DNA of 64,000 nucleotides from Beijerinckiaceae bacterium RH AL1 (GTDB lineage: Bacteria > Pseudomonadota > Alphaproteobacteria > Rhizobiales > Beijerinckiaceae). This document shows, in pieces, positions 7,921-15,819 of the stretch; position 1 is the stretch's first letter, and every line of letters starts with the position of its first letter. The notes below the pieces were generated by a model. The model made no database searches and had not been told where the DNA came from. It was given only the letters and a program-made list of their open reading frames with translations. The position numbers and the translations under genes were made by a program. The stretch lies in contig LR590083.2 of NCBI GenBank assembly GCA_901457705.2, positions 3,038,597 to 3,102,596 of the forward strand, in the 5' to 3' direction.

Positions 7921-8978
7921 GGCGCGCCTCCCATGAGGCCTTGCTCGCCCCTGCGCCGCTCGACCTGCTGCAACAGATCGAGCGCCCAGAGCACCTGCTC
8001 TCCGTAAGGCCGCTTCGCCGGCCGCGGATGCGGCGTCACCGCCTCGATGAGAAAGCGCGCCTCCTCGATCAGCGGCCACGTCCCGTAATCGGCGGACCGG
8101 CGCGCCGGCGTCGCCGCGCGAGCCAGCAGGGCGAGCTTGCGCGCGCCGGGCACCACCGCGCGGGCGCTCACCGAATCGCAGCCGCGCCGCGCCACCTCGC
8201 GCCCGATCTCGGCGTAGAGCAGACCGGCGGCACGGATGCCGGTGCGGCAGGAGAGCGGCAGCGCGGCGATGCCCGCCACACCCGCGCGATAGAGCCGCGA
8301 GGCTACGGCGAGAAGCCGCGCCGCCACGCCGCCCAGCGCCGGCGTGAAGCTTGGATCGGCGAGGAAGGCGTCGGCATCGATGCCGGCCTCCGCCAGCCAT
8401 TCCAGCGGCAGGTAGAGCCGCCCGGCCCGCGCGTCCTCGCCGATGTCGCGGGCGATGTTGGTGAGCTGCATCGCGGCGCCGAGGTCGCAGGCGCGCGCCA
8501 GCGCCGCCGGCTCGCGCACGCCCATGACGAGCGCCATCATCACGCCGACCGTGCCGGCGACGCGGGCGGCGTAGGCGTGCAGGTCGGCGAGCGTCGCGTA
8601 GCGCCGGCCTTCGGCGTCCCACGCGAGACCTTCGAGCAGCGCGGCGGGGATGGCGCGCGGGATGTCGAAGCGCGCCACCGTCTCGGCAAAGGCGCGGTCG
8701 GCCGGCAGCGGCAGCGGCGTGCCGCGATAGGCGCGATCGAGACGATCCTCGAGCCGGCGCAGCACCGCGCGGCGGCTGCGGTCCTCCCCCGCATCGAGGT
8801 CGACGGCATCGTCGGCAAGGCGACAGAAGGCGTAGAGCGCGGTGGCCGGCTCGCGCACGCGCTGCGGCAGCAGGTGCGAGGCGGCGAAGAAGGTGCGCGA
8901 GCCCGTGCGCAACAGCGCGCGGCACGCCGCGCGATCCTCGCGCGCAAGGATCATCGCCTCAGGAAAAAGTCGTGGCAT
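7899..8978 (-). CDS. crtB: Phytoene synthase (CrtB)
   Basis: CrtB joins two GGPP molecules head to head to make phytoene. The product shows both squalene/phytoene synthase aspartate motifs: ADDAVD in the N-terminal third (FCRLADDAVDLDAGED) and NIARDIGED near residue 165, which coordinate Mg-diphosphate. I chose the ATG at 8978 (MPRLFPEAM), which has AAGG nine bases upstream and overlaps the crtI stop by 20 bases, giving 359 residues; an internal ATG at 8954 is a possible alternative. The frame remains open further upstream inside crtI. crtI-crtB are clearly co-transcribed from the operator-bearing crtI promoter, and a small membrane ORF overlaps its 3' end. Confidence 0.93.
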   Translation of the reverse strand: MPRLFPEAMILAREDRAACRALLRTGSRTFFAASHLLPQRVREPATALYAFCRLADDAVDLDAGEDRSRRAVLRRLEDRLDRAYRGTPLPLPADRAFAETVARFDIPRAIPAALLEGLAWDAEGRRYATLADLHAYAARVAGTVGVMMALVMGVREPAALARACDLGAAMQLTNIARDIGEDARAGRLYLPLEWLAEAGIDADAFLADPSFTPALGGVAARLLAVASRLYRAGVAGIAALPLSCRTGIRAAGLLYAEIGREVARRGCDSVSARAVVPGARKLALLARAATPARRSADYGTWPLIEEARFLIEAVTPHPRPAKRPYGEQVLWALDLLQQVERRRGEQGLMGGAPWAAGVD

Positions 8979-10500
8979 GCGGGACGACCTTGTCGAGGAT
9001 GCGGGCGGAGGAGAGGACGCCGGGAAGCCCGGCGCCGGGATGCGTGCCGGCACCGACCAGGAAGAGGTTGTCGGCCTCCTCGCTGACGTTGTGCGGGCGG
9101 AACCAGGCGCTCTGCGTCAAGACCGGCTCGAGGCCGAAGGCGGCGCCGTTGAGGGACGAGAGATCGTCGGCGAAATCCTGCGGCGTCATCATGCGTGACG
9201 TGACGACGTTGTCGGCGAGCCCCGGCAGCAGCGTCGCCTCAAGCTTGTCGGCGATCGCGCGGCGGTAGCGCTCGGCGACGAGCCCCCAGTCGGTGCCGCT
9301 CTGCAGGTGCGGCACGGGCGAGAGCACGTAGAACGCGTCGCAGCCGTCGGGCGCGAGGCTCGGGTCGGTCGCGGTGGGGCGATGCAGGTAGAGCGAGAAG
9401 TCGTCGGCGAGGTGCTTGTGCGTGAAGATGTCGTCGAGCAGGCCGCGATAGCGCGGCCCCAGCACGATCGTGTGATGTGCAACGTTCTCGTATCGGCGCT
9501 TGGTGCCAAAATACCAGACGAAGAGGCCCATCGAGTAGCGCGCCTTGTCGAGGCGCTTGTCGGTCCAACGCTTGCGCGCCGCGCGCGGCAGAAGCTCGCG
9601 GTAGGTCGTGGCCGAGTCGGCATTGGAGACGACGATGTCGGCGGCGATCGTCTCCCCGTCGGCGAGCCGCACGCCGGTCGCGCGGCCTTCCTCCAAAAGG
9701 ATCTCGTCGACCGCGGCGCGGGTGCGCAGCGCCCCGCCCTGCCCTTCGATCAGGCCGGCGAGCCCCGTCACCAGCCGTCCGGTGCCGCCCATCGCGAAAT
9801 GCACGCCCCAGCGGCGCTCGAGGAAGCAGATCAGGCAGTAGATCGAGGTGGCGGAGAACGGGTTGCCGCCGATGAGCAGCGGGTGGAACGAGAAGATCGT
9901 GCGGAGCCGCTCGTCCTTCATGAAGCTCGACACGTAGCCGTAGACGGAGCGGTGGCTCCGCAGCTTCACCATCGCCGGCACGATCGCCGCCATGTCGCGC
10001 CATGACGAGAAGGGCACGTCGCCGAGCTCCTCGAACCCGATGCGGAAGATCTGTTCGGAGGCCGCCATGAAGCGCTCGTAGCCGGCGACGTCGCCGGGCG
10101 AGAAGCGCGCGACCTCGGCGCGCATCGCCTCCGCATCGCCGGTGTAGTGGAAGACCTCGCCGGTCTCGAAGCGGATCTCGTAGAACGGCGTGACCGGCCG
10201 CAGATCGACGTCGTCGGCGAGGCGCTTGCCGGCCAGCGCCCACAGCTCCTCGAACAGGAACGGCGCGGTGACGATGGTCGGCCCGGCGTCGAAGGTGAAG
10301 CCGTCCTGCCTGTAGACCGCCGCGCGGCCGCCGAGCACGCCTCGCTTCTCCAGCACGGTGACGCGATAGCCGCGCGCCCCGAGCCGCACGGCAGCCGCCA
10401 GGCCGCCGAAGCCGCTGCCGATGACGACGGCATGCGGACGCCCGTCGCCGGCCTTCGGCGCAACAGGAGGCAGTTCGGCGTCGAGCGTCGCCAGTGTCAT
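8959..10500 (-). CDS. crtI: Phytoene desaturase (CrtI)
   Basis: CrtI desaturates phytoene stepwise to neurosporene or lycopene. The product has the N-terminal dinucleotide-binding motif VVIGSGFGGLAAAVRL (about residue 27) and the C-terminal bacterial-type phytoene dehydrogenase signature NLFLVGAGTHPGAGLPGVL. The ATG at 10500 gives 513 residues, the usual length; extending further upstream would read across a PpsR operator and adds no family-like residues. That operator lies 10 bases upstream of the start codon. It is the first gene of crtI-crtB-small ORF. Whether three or four desaturations are made cannot be told here; absence of crtA beside it favours the spirilloxanthin series. Confidence 0.94.
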   Translation of the reverse strand: MTLATLDAELPPVAPKAGDGRPHAVVIGSGFGGLAAAVRLGARGYRVTVLEKRGVLGGRAAVYRQDGFTFDAGPTIVTAPFLFEELWALAGKRLADDVDLRPVTPFYEIRFETGEVFHYTGDAEAMRAEVARFSPGDVAGYERFMAASEQIFRIGFEELGDVPFSSWRDMAAIVPAMVKLRSHRSVYGYVSSFMKDERLRTIFSFHPLLIGGNPFSATSIYCLICFLERRWGVHFAMGGTGRLVTGLAGLIEGQGGALRTRAAVDEILLEEGRATGVRLADGETIAADIVVSNADSATTYRELLPRAARKRWTDKRLDKARYSMGLFVWYFGTKRRYENVAHHTIVLGPRYRGLLDDIFTHKHLADDFSLYLHRPTATDPSLAPDGCDAFYVLSPVPHLQSGTDWGLVAERYRRAIADKLEATLLPGLADNVVTSRMMTPQDFADDLSSLNGAAFGLEPVLTQSAWFRPHNVSEEADNLFLVGAGTHPGAGLPGVLSSARILDKVVPHATTFS

Positions 10501-10509
10501 GACCCTATG

Positions 10510-10527
10510 TGTAACACGAAGTTGACA
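10510..10527. promoter_or_regulatory. PpsR/CrtJ operator upstream of crtI
   Basis: TGTAACACGAAGTTGACA matches TGT-N12-ACA exactly. It lies 10 bases before the crtI start codon on the strand read by crtI, so bound repressor would block transcription or early elongation. It is the third such site in the cluster, after those at bchC and crtE/crtD. Confidence 0.75.
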
Positions 10528-10723
10528 CTTGGCGAGGCGTTTCTTGCGTCTGTCGAAAGGTCGCCGCGGGCGCCGCCTATCGGCCCACCCGATCACTGTT
10601 GTCGGCATTTCCGACGTTCCGTCACCGTGCGCCTGCGCTCAAACATGACGGTCAGACTGCGGCCGCAACGGTCGCGACACGTCGGGAGCGGATCGACCCT
10701 CTCGATTCGGGAGGGCCATCAGA

Positions 10724-11920
10724 ATGGATCGACGTTCATTTCTCGGCAGCGCGGCGCTCGGGGCCGGCGGCCTTGCGGCGCTCGCCAGCACGGCGCGTGC
10801 GGAAGGCGAGGCCTACGCGGGCTCCGACAAGGGCAAGCCGGGCGAGGGCGGCGCGGCGCGGAACTCCGTCGAGCTGCCGCCGGGCGCCAAGGTCGCCTAT
10901 CATAATCCGCAGGACGTCGGCGCGATGCCCGACTTCCACTACGCGATGGACGCCACCGCGCCGAAGGTGACCTCCGGCGGCTGGGCCAAGGAAGCCACCG
11001 TCCACCACTTCCCGATCGCCAAGGGCCTCGCGGCGGTGCACATGTTCCTCGATGCCGGCGCCTCGCGCGAGCTGCACTGGCACGCGATCGCCGCCGAATG
11101 GGCCTTCGTCATCGACGGCCAGTGCCAGACCGTGGTGCTGACGCCGGAGGGCACGAGCGAGATCAACAACTACAAGCCCGGCGACCTGTGGTTCTTCCCG
11201 AAGGGCCACGGCCACTCGATCCAGACGATCGGCGACAAGCCCTGCCACTTCCTGCTGTCGTTCGACAACGGCGCCTTCTCCGAGCACGGCACGTTCTCGA
11301 TCACCGACTGGGTCAACGTCACGCCGAAGGAGATGCTGGCGCTCGACTTCGGCATTCCGAAGGACGCCTTCGATGCGTTCCCGAAGGGCGAGACTTACAT
11401 CCAGTCCGGCCCGATCATCCCCGTCTCCGAGGCGCTCGACGCGCCGTGGCCGCGCGAGTCGACGCACAAGTTCCGCCTGACCACCGATCCGCGCGCCGTG
11501 CGCGACTTCGACGGCGGCACGTTCCAGCTCGCCTCCGTCGACGAGTGGCCGATCTCCAAGACGATGTCGGGCGCCCGCATGGTCATCAAGCCCGGCGCGA
11601 TGCGCAAGCTGCACTGGAACGTCAACGCCAACGAGTTCCACTACTACCTGAAGGGCAAGGGCCAGGTGGCGCTGTTCGGCTCGGGCGGCCGCGGCAAGGT
11701 CGCCGAGTTCAACCCGGGCGACGCCGCCTACATCCCGCAGGGCTTCGGCCACGCGATCAAGAACGTCGGCAACGAGGACCTCGAGATCATCCAGACCTGG
11801 GACGCCGGCAAGTTCGAGGAGATCGACCTCAACACCTGGATCCAGAAGGCCCCGAAGTACCTGCTGTCGAACAACTTTGCCGGCGTGCCCGACGCGACGA
11901 TCGACAAGCTGAAGGGGTGA
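10724..11920 (+). CDS. Tat-exported bicupin, oxalate decarboxylase-like
   Basis: The 398-residue product begins with a twin-arginine signal (MDRRSFLGSAALGAGGLAAL, cleavage probably after STARA), so it is likely folded with its metal in the cytoplasm and exported. Two cupin domains follow. Domain 1 has intact metal ligands H118, H120 and E125 (LHWHAIAAEW) and a later FPKGHGHSI histidine. Domain 2 reads LHWNVNANEF, with N299 where the second histidine normally sits. The active-site lid, SENS in Bacillus oxalate decarboxylase, is SEHG here (residues 186-189), keeping the glutamate. GGGAGGG precedes the ATG. It stands alone between the crt and bch operons. Oxalate decarboxylase is the closest named relative; the substrate is not certain. 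Confidence 0.8.
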   Translation: MDRRSFLGSAALGAGGLAALASTARAEGEAYAGSDKGKPGEGGAARNSVELPPGAKVAYHNPQDVGAMPDFHYAMDATAPKVTSGGWAKEATVHHFPIAKGLAAVHMFLDAGASRELHWHAIAAEWAFVIDGQCQTVVLTPEGTSEINNYKPGDLWFFPKGHGHSIQTIGDKPCHFLLSFDNGAFSEHGTFSITDWVNVTPKEMLALDFGIPKDAFDAFPKGETYIQSGPIIPVSEALDAPWPRESTHKFRLTTDPRAVRDFDGGTFQLASVDEWPISKTMSGARMVIKPGAMRKLHWNVNANEFHYYLKGKGQVALFGSGGRGKVAEFNPGDAAYIPQGFGHAIKNVGNEDLEIIQTWDAGKFEEIDLNTWIQKAPKYLLSNNFAGVPDATIDKLKG

Positions 11921-11932
11921 GGCGACGCGGCG

Positions 11933-11956
11933 CCCGCCGTCGAGAGTGACGGCGGG
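11933..11956 (+). terminator. Hairpin after the bicupin gene
   Basis: CCCGCCGTC and GACGGCGGG form a perfect 9-bp stem with a 6-base loop, starting 12 bases after the bicupin stop codon. No clear T-run follows, so it is a weak or non-canonical terminator candidate. Confidence 0.4.
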
Positions 11957-12034
11957 GCACCGTCGACGGATTGCCATCAAACCTTCTCGAAAGGGAAGGT
12001 CTTCCGTCCAACCACACGTCCGCTGTCTACGCGA

Positions 12035-12958
12035 TCACCCCGCCGGCTGATCCGCCGCCTCGGTGATCGCGCCCACGTCCCGGGCGAACTTGAGCACGAT
12101 CTCGGCCACCGCCTCCGGCACCTCCTCGTGCGAGAGGTGGCCGTGGCCGCGCATGATCTCGACCTTCGCCGTCGGCGCCATGGCGCGGACCTTGAACGCG
12201 TCCTCCGACTTGATCGCCTTGTCGCCGGTGTTGGCGACGAGCAGCAGCGGCACGTCGAGCATGTGCATGTCGCGCGCCAGCGGCTGCAGGTCCCAGCTCG
12301 CCATCATGCCGAGCGCGGCGGCGACATGGTCGGGCGAGGCGACCAGCGTGCGATAGTGCTCGACGCCCTCGGCATCGATGGTCGAGCCGGTGTTGCGGAT
12401 CAGCCGCTCGACCGCCGCGCGCTCGCTGGCCCGCCATGCGAAGAGCCGCGGCATCAGCGGATTGAGGAACAGGAGCTTGGCGAGCGGCGACAGGACCTTC
12501 GCCGCCTCGCCGCCGTAGGGCATCAGCGCGCCGTTGAGGCTGACGAGTCCCTTGGGATGGATGCGGCAGTCGAGCGCCATGCGGATCATCACAGCTGCGC
12601 CCGCGGAGTGGCCGGCGACGAGCACGGGATCGACACCCATCTCCTGCAGCAGCTGGCAGACGCCGGCCGCCATGCCCGGCAGCTCGAGCAGGCTCTGCGG
12701 CGGCCGCTGCGTGAAGCCGTGCCCCGGCAGGTCGAGCGCGACGAGCCGGAAGTGCGGCGCCAGCAGCGGCACCAGCCCGCGCCAGGAGTGCGTCGCGGAG
12801 CCGGTGCCGTGCAGCAGCACGAAGGCCGGCTTCGTCGCGTCGCCCATCATCTGCACGTGCCAGTCGAGGCCGGCGGCGCGCACGAAGCGGCTGGCGTCGC
12901 GGTTCGGCCAGGCCTGGCCGTCGCGCTCGAAATCGAGCGAGCGGGGAGCAAAGAACAT
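12035..12958 (-). CDS. bchO: Mg-chelatase-associated alpha/beta hydrolase (BchO)
   Basis: The product is a 307-residue alpha/beta hydrolase with the oxyanion-hole motif HGTGSATHSW near residue 54, the nucleophile elbow AGHSAGA (GxSxG) near residue 120, and a late HGHLSHEE histidine. Length and the bchD linkage fit BchO, a protein conserved in photosynthesis clusters and proposed to act beside Mg chelatase; its reaction is not firmly established. The ATG at 12958 overlaps the preceding hydrolase stop as TGATG, so translation is coupled. It is the last gene of the acyl-CoA synthetase-bchD-hydrolase-bchO run. Assignment as BchO rather than the upstream hydrolase rests on the canonical catalytic residues and family-like N-terminus. 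Confidence 0.82.
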   Translation of the reverse strand: MFFAPRSLDFERDGQAWPNRDASRFVRAAGLDWHVQMMGDATKPAFVLLHGTGSATHSWRGLVPLLAPHFRLVALDLPGHGFTQRPPQSLLELPGMAAGVCQLLQEMGVDPVLVAGHSAGAAVMIRMALDCRIHPKGLVSLNGALMPYGGEAAKVLSPLAKLLFLNPLMPRLFAWRASERAAVERLIRNTGSTIDAEGVEHYRTLVASPDHVAAALGMMASWDLQPLARDMHMLDVPLLLVANTGDKAIKSEDAFKVRAMAPTAKVEIMRGHGHLSHEEVPEAVAEIVLKFARDVGAITEAADQPAG

Positions 12959-13977
12959 CAGCCGGCCACCGTGTCGAGGAACGCGTCGTAGGCGGCGGTG
13001 ACCGTATCGAGGGTCTCGAAATGCGGCATGGCGCCGGTCTGGAACACATCGATCGTCCAGCCCGGCCGGCCCTCGACCTCGCTCTTGCGCTTGTAGTCGA
13101 CGAAGTCGCCGCGCACGCCGTGCGCCATCCACACCGGCATCGCGAGCTGCTTGTAGAGCGTCAGCGCGTCCTTCGAGAACAGGAAGCCGGCGAGGAAGGA
13201 GAACGGCGCGTGCTCGGCGTCCTGCTGGTGCGCCGACGCCCAGCCGTAGTCGAGCAGCCCCTCGTCGATCCGTTTGGAGCCGAACGTCTTCTCAAGGAAG
13301 AAGCGCATCGACACGCGGCTCGTCAGCGCATCGAACAGCGGCCGTCCCCAGGCGGGAAACGAGACGATGTCGCGCGCCGAGGCATTGCCGTAGGTCTCGC
13401 CCGCCGGCCCCTCGACCTCGCGGCGCGAGTCGAAGCCCGTCGGCGCGATCAGCCCTAGGCTGCGGACGTAGGTCGGATGGTCGTTCGCCGCCCGCGCCGC
13501 GAACTCGCAGGAAAGCGACAGCGCGACGACGTCGATCGGGAAGGTGCCGTGCTTCGCCCTGATGTGCTCGATCATGGCGATCAACGCGTCCGTCATCAGG
13601 CGCGGCGTGTAGATCCGGTCCTTGCGATCGGAGAGGCCGTAGCCCGGCAGGTCGAGCGCGTAGACCGGCCGGCTTTTGGCGTAGTGCTCGAACAGCGGCC
13701 TCATCTCGTAGGCGGAGGCCGCGGCATTGATGCTGTGCACGAGGAGCAGCGGCACGCCGTCCTCGGGACCGGCGGCGTAGGTCGCGAGCTCGCCGAACGG
13801 CACCTGCAGCGGCGCCATCTCGGCATCGAGCGGATAGTCGAGCGGCACGTCGTGCGGCACGCGCAGCGCCGCCGCGCCGAGCCAGCCGGCCGAGAGGCCG
13901 AGCGGGATCAGGCTCCAGGTCGCGGCCCGCCGGAGCGGGCTGCGGGGCTCACGAAACGTGGGGAGAGGAAAATCCAT
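12958..13977 (-). CDS. Second alpha/beta hydrolase between bchD and bchO
   Basis: A 339-residue alpha/beta hydrolase with a hydrophobic N-terminal segment (LIPLGLSAGWLGAAALRV, residues about 21-38) that could anchor it in the membrane. The oxyanion region is LLLVHSINAAASAYEM rather than HGxxG, and the nucleophile elbow reads ALSLSCEFA instead of GxSxG, so both canonical glycines are replaced. A late aspartate-histidine arrangement (MPHFETL) is still present. It starts at ATG 13977, 40 bases after bchD, and its stop overlaps the start of bchO. Position implies a role with Mg chelation or pigment handling, but no function is known to me. Confidence 0.75.
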   Translation of the reverse strand: MDFPLPTFREPRSPLRRAATWSLIPLGLSAGWLGAAALRVPHDVPLDYPLDAEMAPLQVPFGELATYAAGPEDGVPLLLVHSINAAASAYEMRPLFEHYAKSRPVYALDLPGYGLSDRKDRIYTPRLMTDALIAMIEHIRAKHGTFPIDVVALSLSCEFAARAANDHPTYVRSLGLIAPTGFDSRREVEGPAGETYGNASARDIVSFPAWGRPLFDALTSRVSMRFFLEKTFGSKRIDEGLLDYGWASAHQQDAEHAPFSFLAGFLFSKDALTLYKQLAMPVWMAHGVRGDFVDYKRKSEVEGRPGWTIDVFQTGAMPHFETLDTVTAAYDAFLDTVAG

Positions 13978-14017
13978 CCGGCGTCCTTGTTGGGCACCGG
14001 ACAACGTCACAGCGCGC

Positions 14018-15819
14018 TCAAATGTTGCCCGCCCGCAGCGTAGCGGCACTTGGCGTCGCGGCCATGACGGCGCGCGACACGCCCTGGGCGTCGGCGTAGG
14101 GGAGCGGGATGTAGCGCGCGCCCATGGCGCTGGCGAGGCGGGCGGCGGCGTCGCCGGGGCGCGGCGCGGTGTCGAGCACCAGCGTCGCGCCGCCGACGAG
14201 CCGCAGGGCGCGGGCGGCGGCCATCGCCTCGGCCTCGGCCTCGGCGCGACCCGGGCGGCCGCCGCGCCCGACATTGGCCTTGCCGTCCGTCATCACCACG
14301 ACGACGGGCGCCTGCCCGCGGCGGCGCCCGGCATCGGCGACGTGCGCGGCGAGCTCGAGGCCTGCGGCGAGCGGCGTGCCGCCGCCCCCCGCCTGCCCGG
14401 CCAGCGCGCGCTTGGCGCGCACCAGCGAGCGGGTCGGCGGCAGGATCAGCTCGGCGCCGTTGCCGCGGAAGGCGATCAGCGCGACCTGGTCGCGGCGGAC
14501 GTAGCACTCGGCGAGGATCAGCTCGACCGCGCCCTTGACCTCGGCGAGCCGGTGCAGCGCCGACGAGCCCGAGGCGTCGACGACGAAGAGCGTGAGCGTC
14601 TCGCTCTTCTCCTTGAAGCGGGCGACGCGGAAATCCTCGCGGCGCACGAGGATGCGGTTGGGGGTGGCCGGCGCAGTGGCGCGGCGCAGCCGCTGCCAGG
14701 GCGCCGCGGCGCGCAGCGTCTCGACGACGGCGAGGCGCACGCCGTGGCCCGGCGCGCCGCGGCGCACGCCGGCCGGGCGGCCGCGCTTCAATGAGGCGTG
14801 GGTGACGCCGGCGCGGCCGGGCGCGCTCTGCCGGCCGCCCGCGGCCGCCGCGGCGCCGAGCGCGGCGAGGAGGTCGGCGGGGATGGCGGCGCGCGTCGCC
14901 TCGACGACGAGGTCGCTCAAGTCCTGGTCTCCCGTCCCAGGCTCGGCGTCCGAGGGCTGCTCGGGCGGCGTCTCCGCAGGGCTCTCCTCGGCCTGCTCGG
15001 GCTCCTGCGCCTCCGGCGGCGCCGGCACTTGCGTCGCGCGCGGCGTAATCACCAGGGCGGCGGCCAGCGCGAGGTCGTCGGCCGCGACGGCGTCGCGCCC
15101 GGCGAGCGCTGCGGCCGCCTTGGCGGCACGCAGCGCCAGCCCGGCGACGCGCAGCGAGGGCACGCCGAAGGCGAGCCCGGCCTGCGCCAGCGCCTCGATC
15201 GCCTCGTCGGCGACCGCGACCGCCGACAGGCGGCGGCGGGCGGCGGTTATATCGGAGGCGAGCGTGGCGAGATCGTCTGGCCGCAGGCCGGCGAGATCGA
15301 GCGCGAACGCGAGCCGCTCCGAGAGCGCGGCGGGCGCCCGCTCGTCGTCGATCCCTCGTCGAGCAGGACGCAGGTGAAGCGCGCGTCCGCCCTGGCCGCG
15401 ATGCCGTCGCGCTCGACGACGATCTCGCCGGTGTCGAGCGCCGCCGCCACGAGGCCGGCGGCGGCGCCGCCGAGCCGCTCGGCCATCGGCACGACGAGGA
15501 CGCCGCCCGCGGCCTCCGCCAGGAGGCCGCGCTCGGCGACCGGCCGCCCCGCCGCCAGCGTCGCGGCGAGGTCGAGGCCGCCGATCAGGCGGCCCTCGGC
15601 CACGCCGGGGGGCAGCCTGCGCCAGGCCAGCGACGCCGCGCCCGCAGGCGCGGCGGCGGTGAGGTGAACCCGCAGAGCCGCGAGCCACGCATCGCGGGCC
15701 GGCCCCGCCGGCGCGCGCAGCGTGGCGCCGCCGAGCCCGGGATCGACGGCGAGGAGCGCGGCGGCGAGCGGGGCCAATCCGTCTCCCGCGTGCGGGAGAC
15801 GGGGCGCCTCATCCGCCAT
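14018..15819 (-). pseudogene. bchD: Mg-chelatase subunit D (BchD), apparent frameshift
   Basis: BchD is the AAA+/integrin-I-like subunit of the ATP-dependent Mg chelatase that inserts Mg into protoporphyrin IX. The N-terminal AAA-like part (MADEAPRLPHAG to FTCVLLDEG) is read in one frame and the rest (IDDERAPAALSERLAFALDL onward, through the acidic proline-rich linker and the vWA domain with the MIDAS motif DASGSSA and TDGKANVG) in another. The switch maps to 15351-15357, at a GGG run, and a single missing base restores a normal protein of about 600 residues. With the whole pathway otherwise intact, a sequencing error or very recent mutation is more likely than an old pseudogene. Its ATG lies 11 bases inside the end of the acyl-CoA synthetase; bchI is not adjacent. 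Confidence 0.85.
15781..15800. repeat. REP-like hairpin at the bchD start
   Basis: GTCTCCCGC and GCGGGAGAC are perfect inverted arms around a 2-base centre. The core CTCCCGC/GCGGGAG is shared with the elements at 25075 and 57231. Here it is translated as part of residues about 7-13 of BchD and lies just after the stop codon of the upstream acyl-CoA synthetase gene. Confidence 0.7.

Noticed and set aside
10601-10615. GTCGG-CATTT-CCGAC inverted repeat before the bicupin as a further operator
   Set aside because: Only 5-bp arms, no match to the PpsR consensus, and expected by chance in this base composition.
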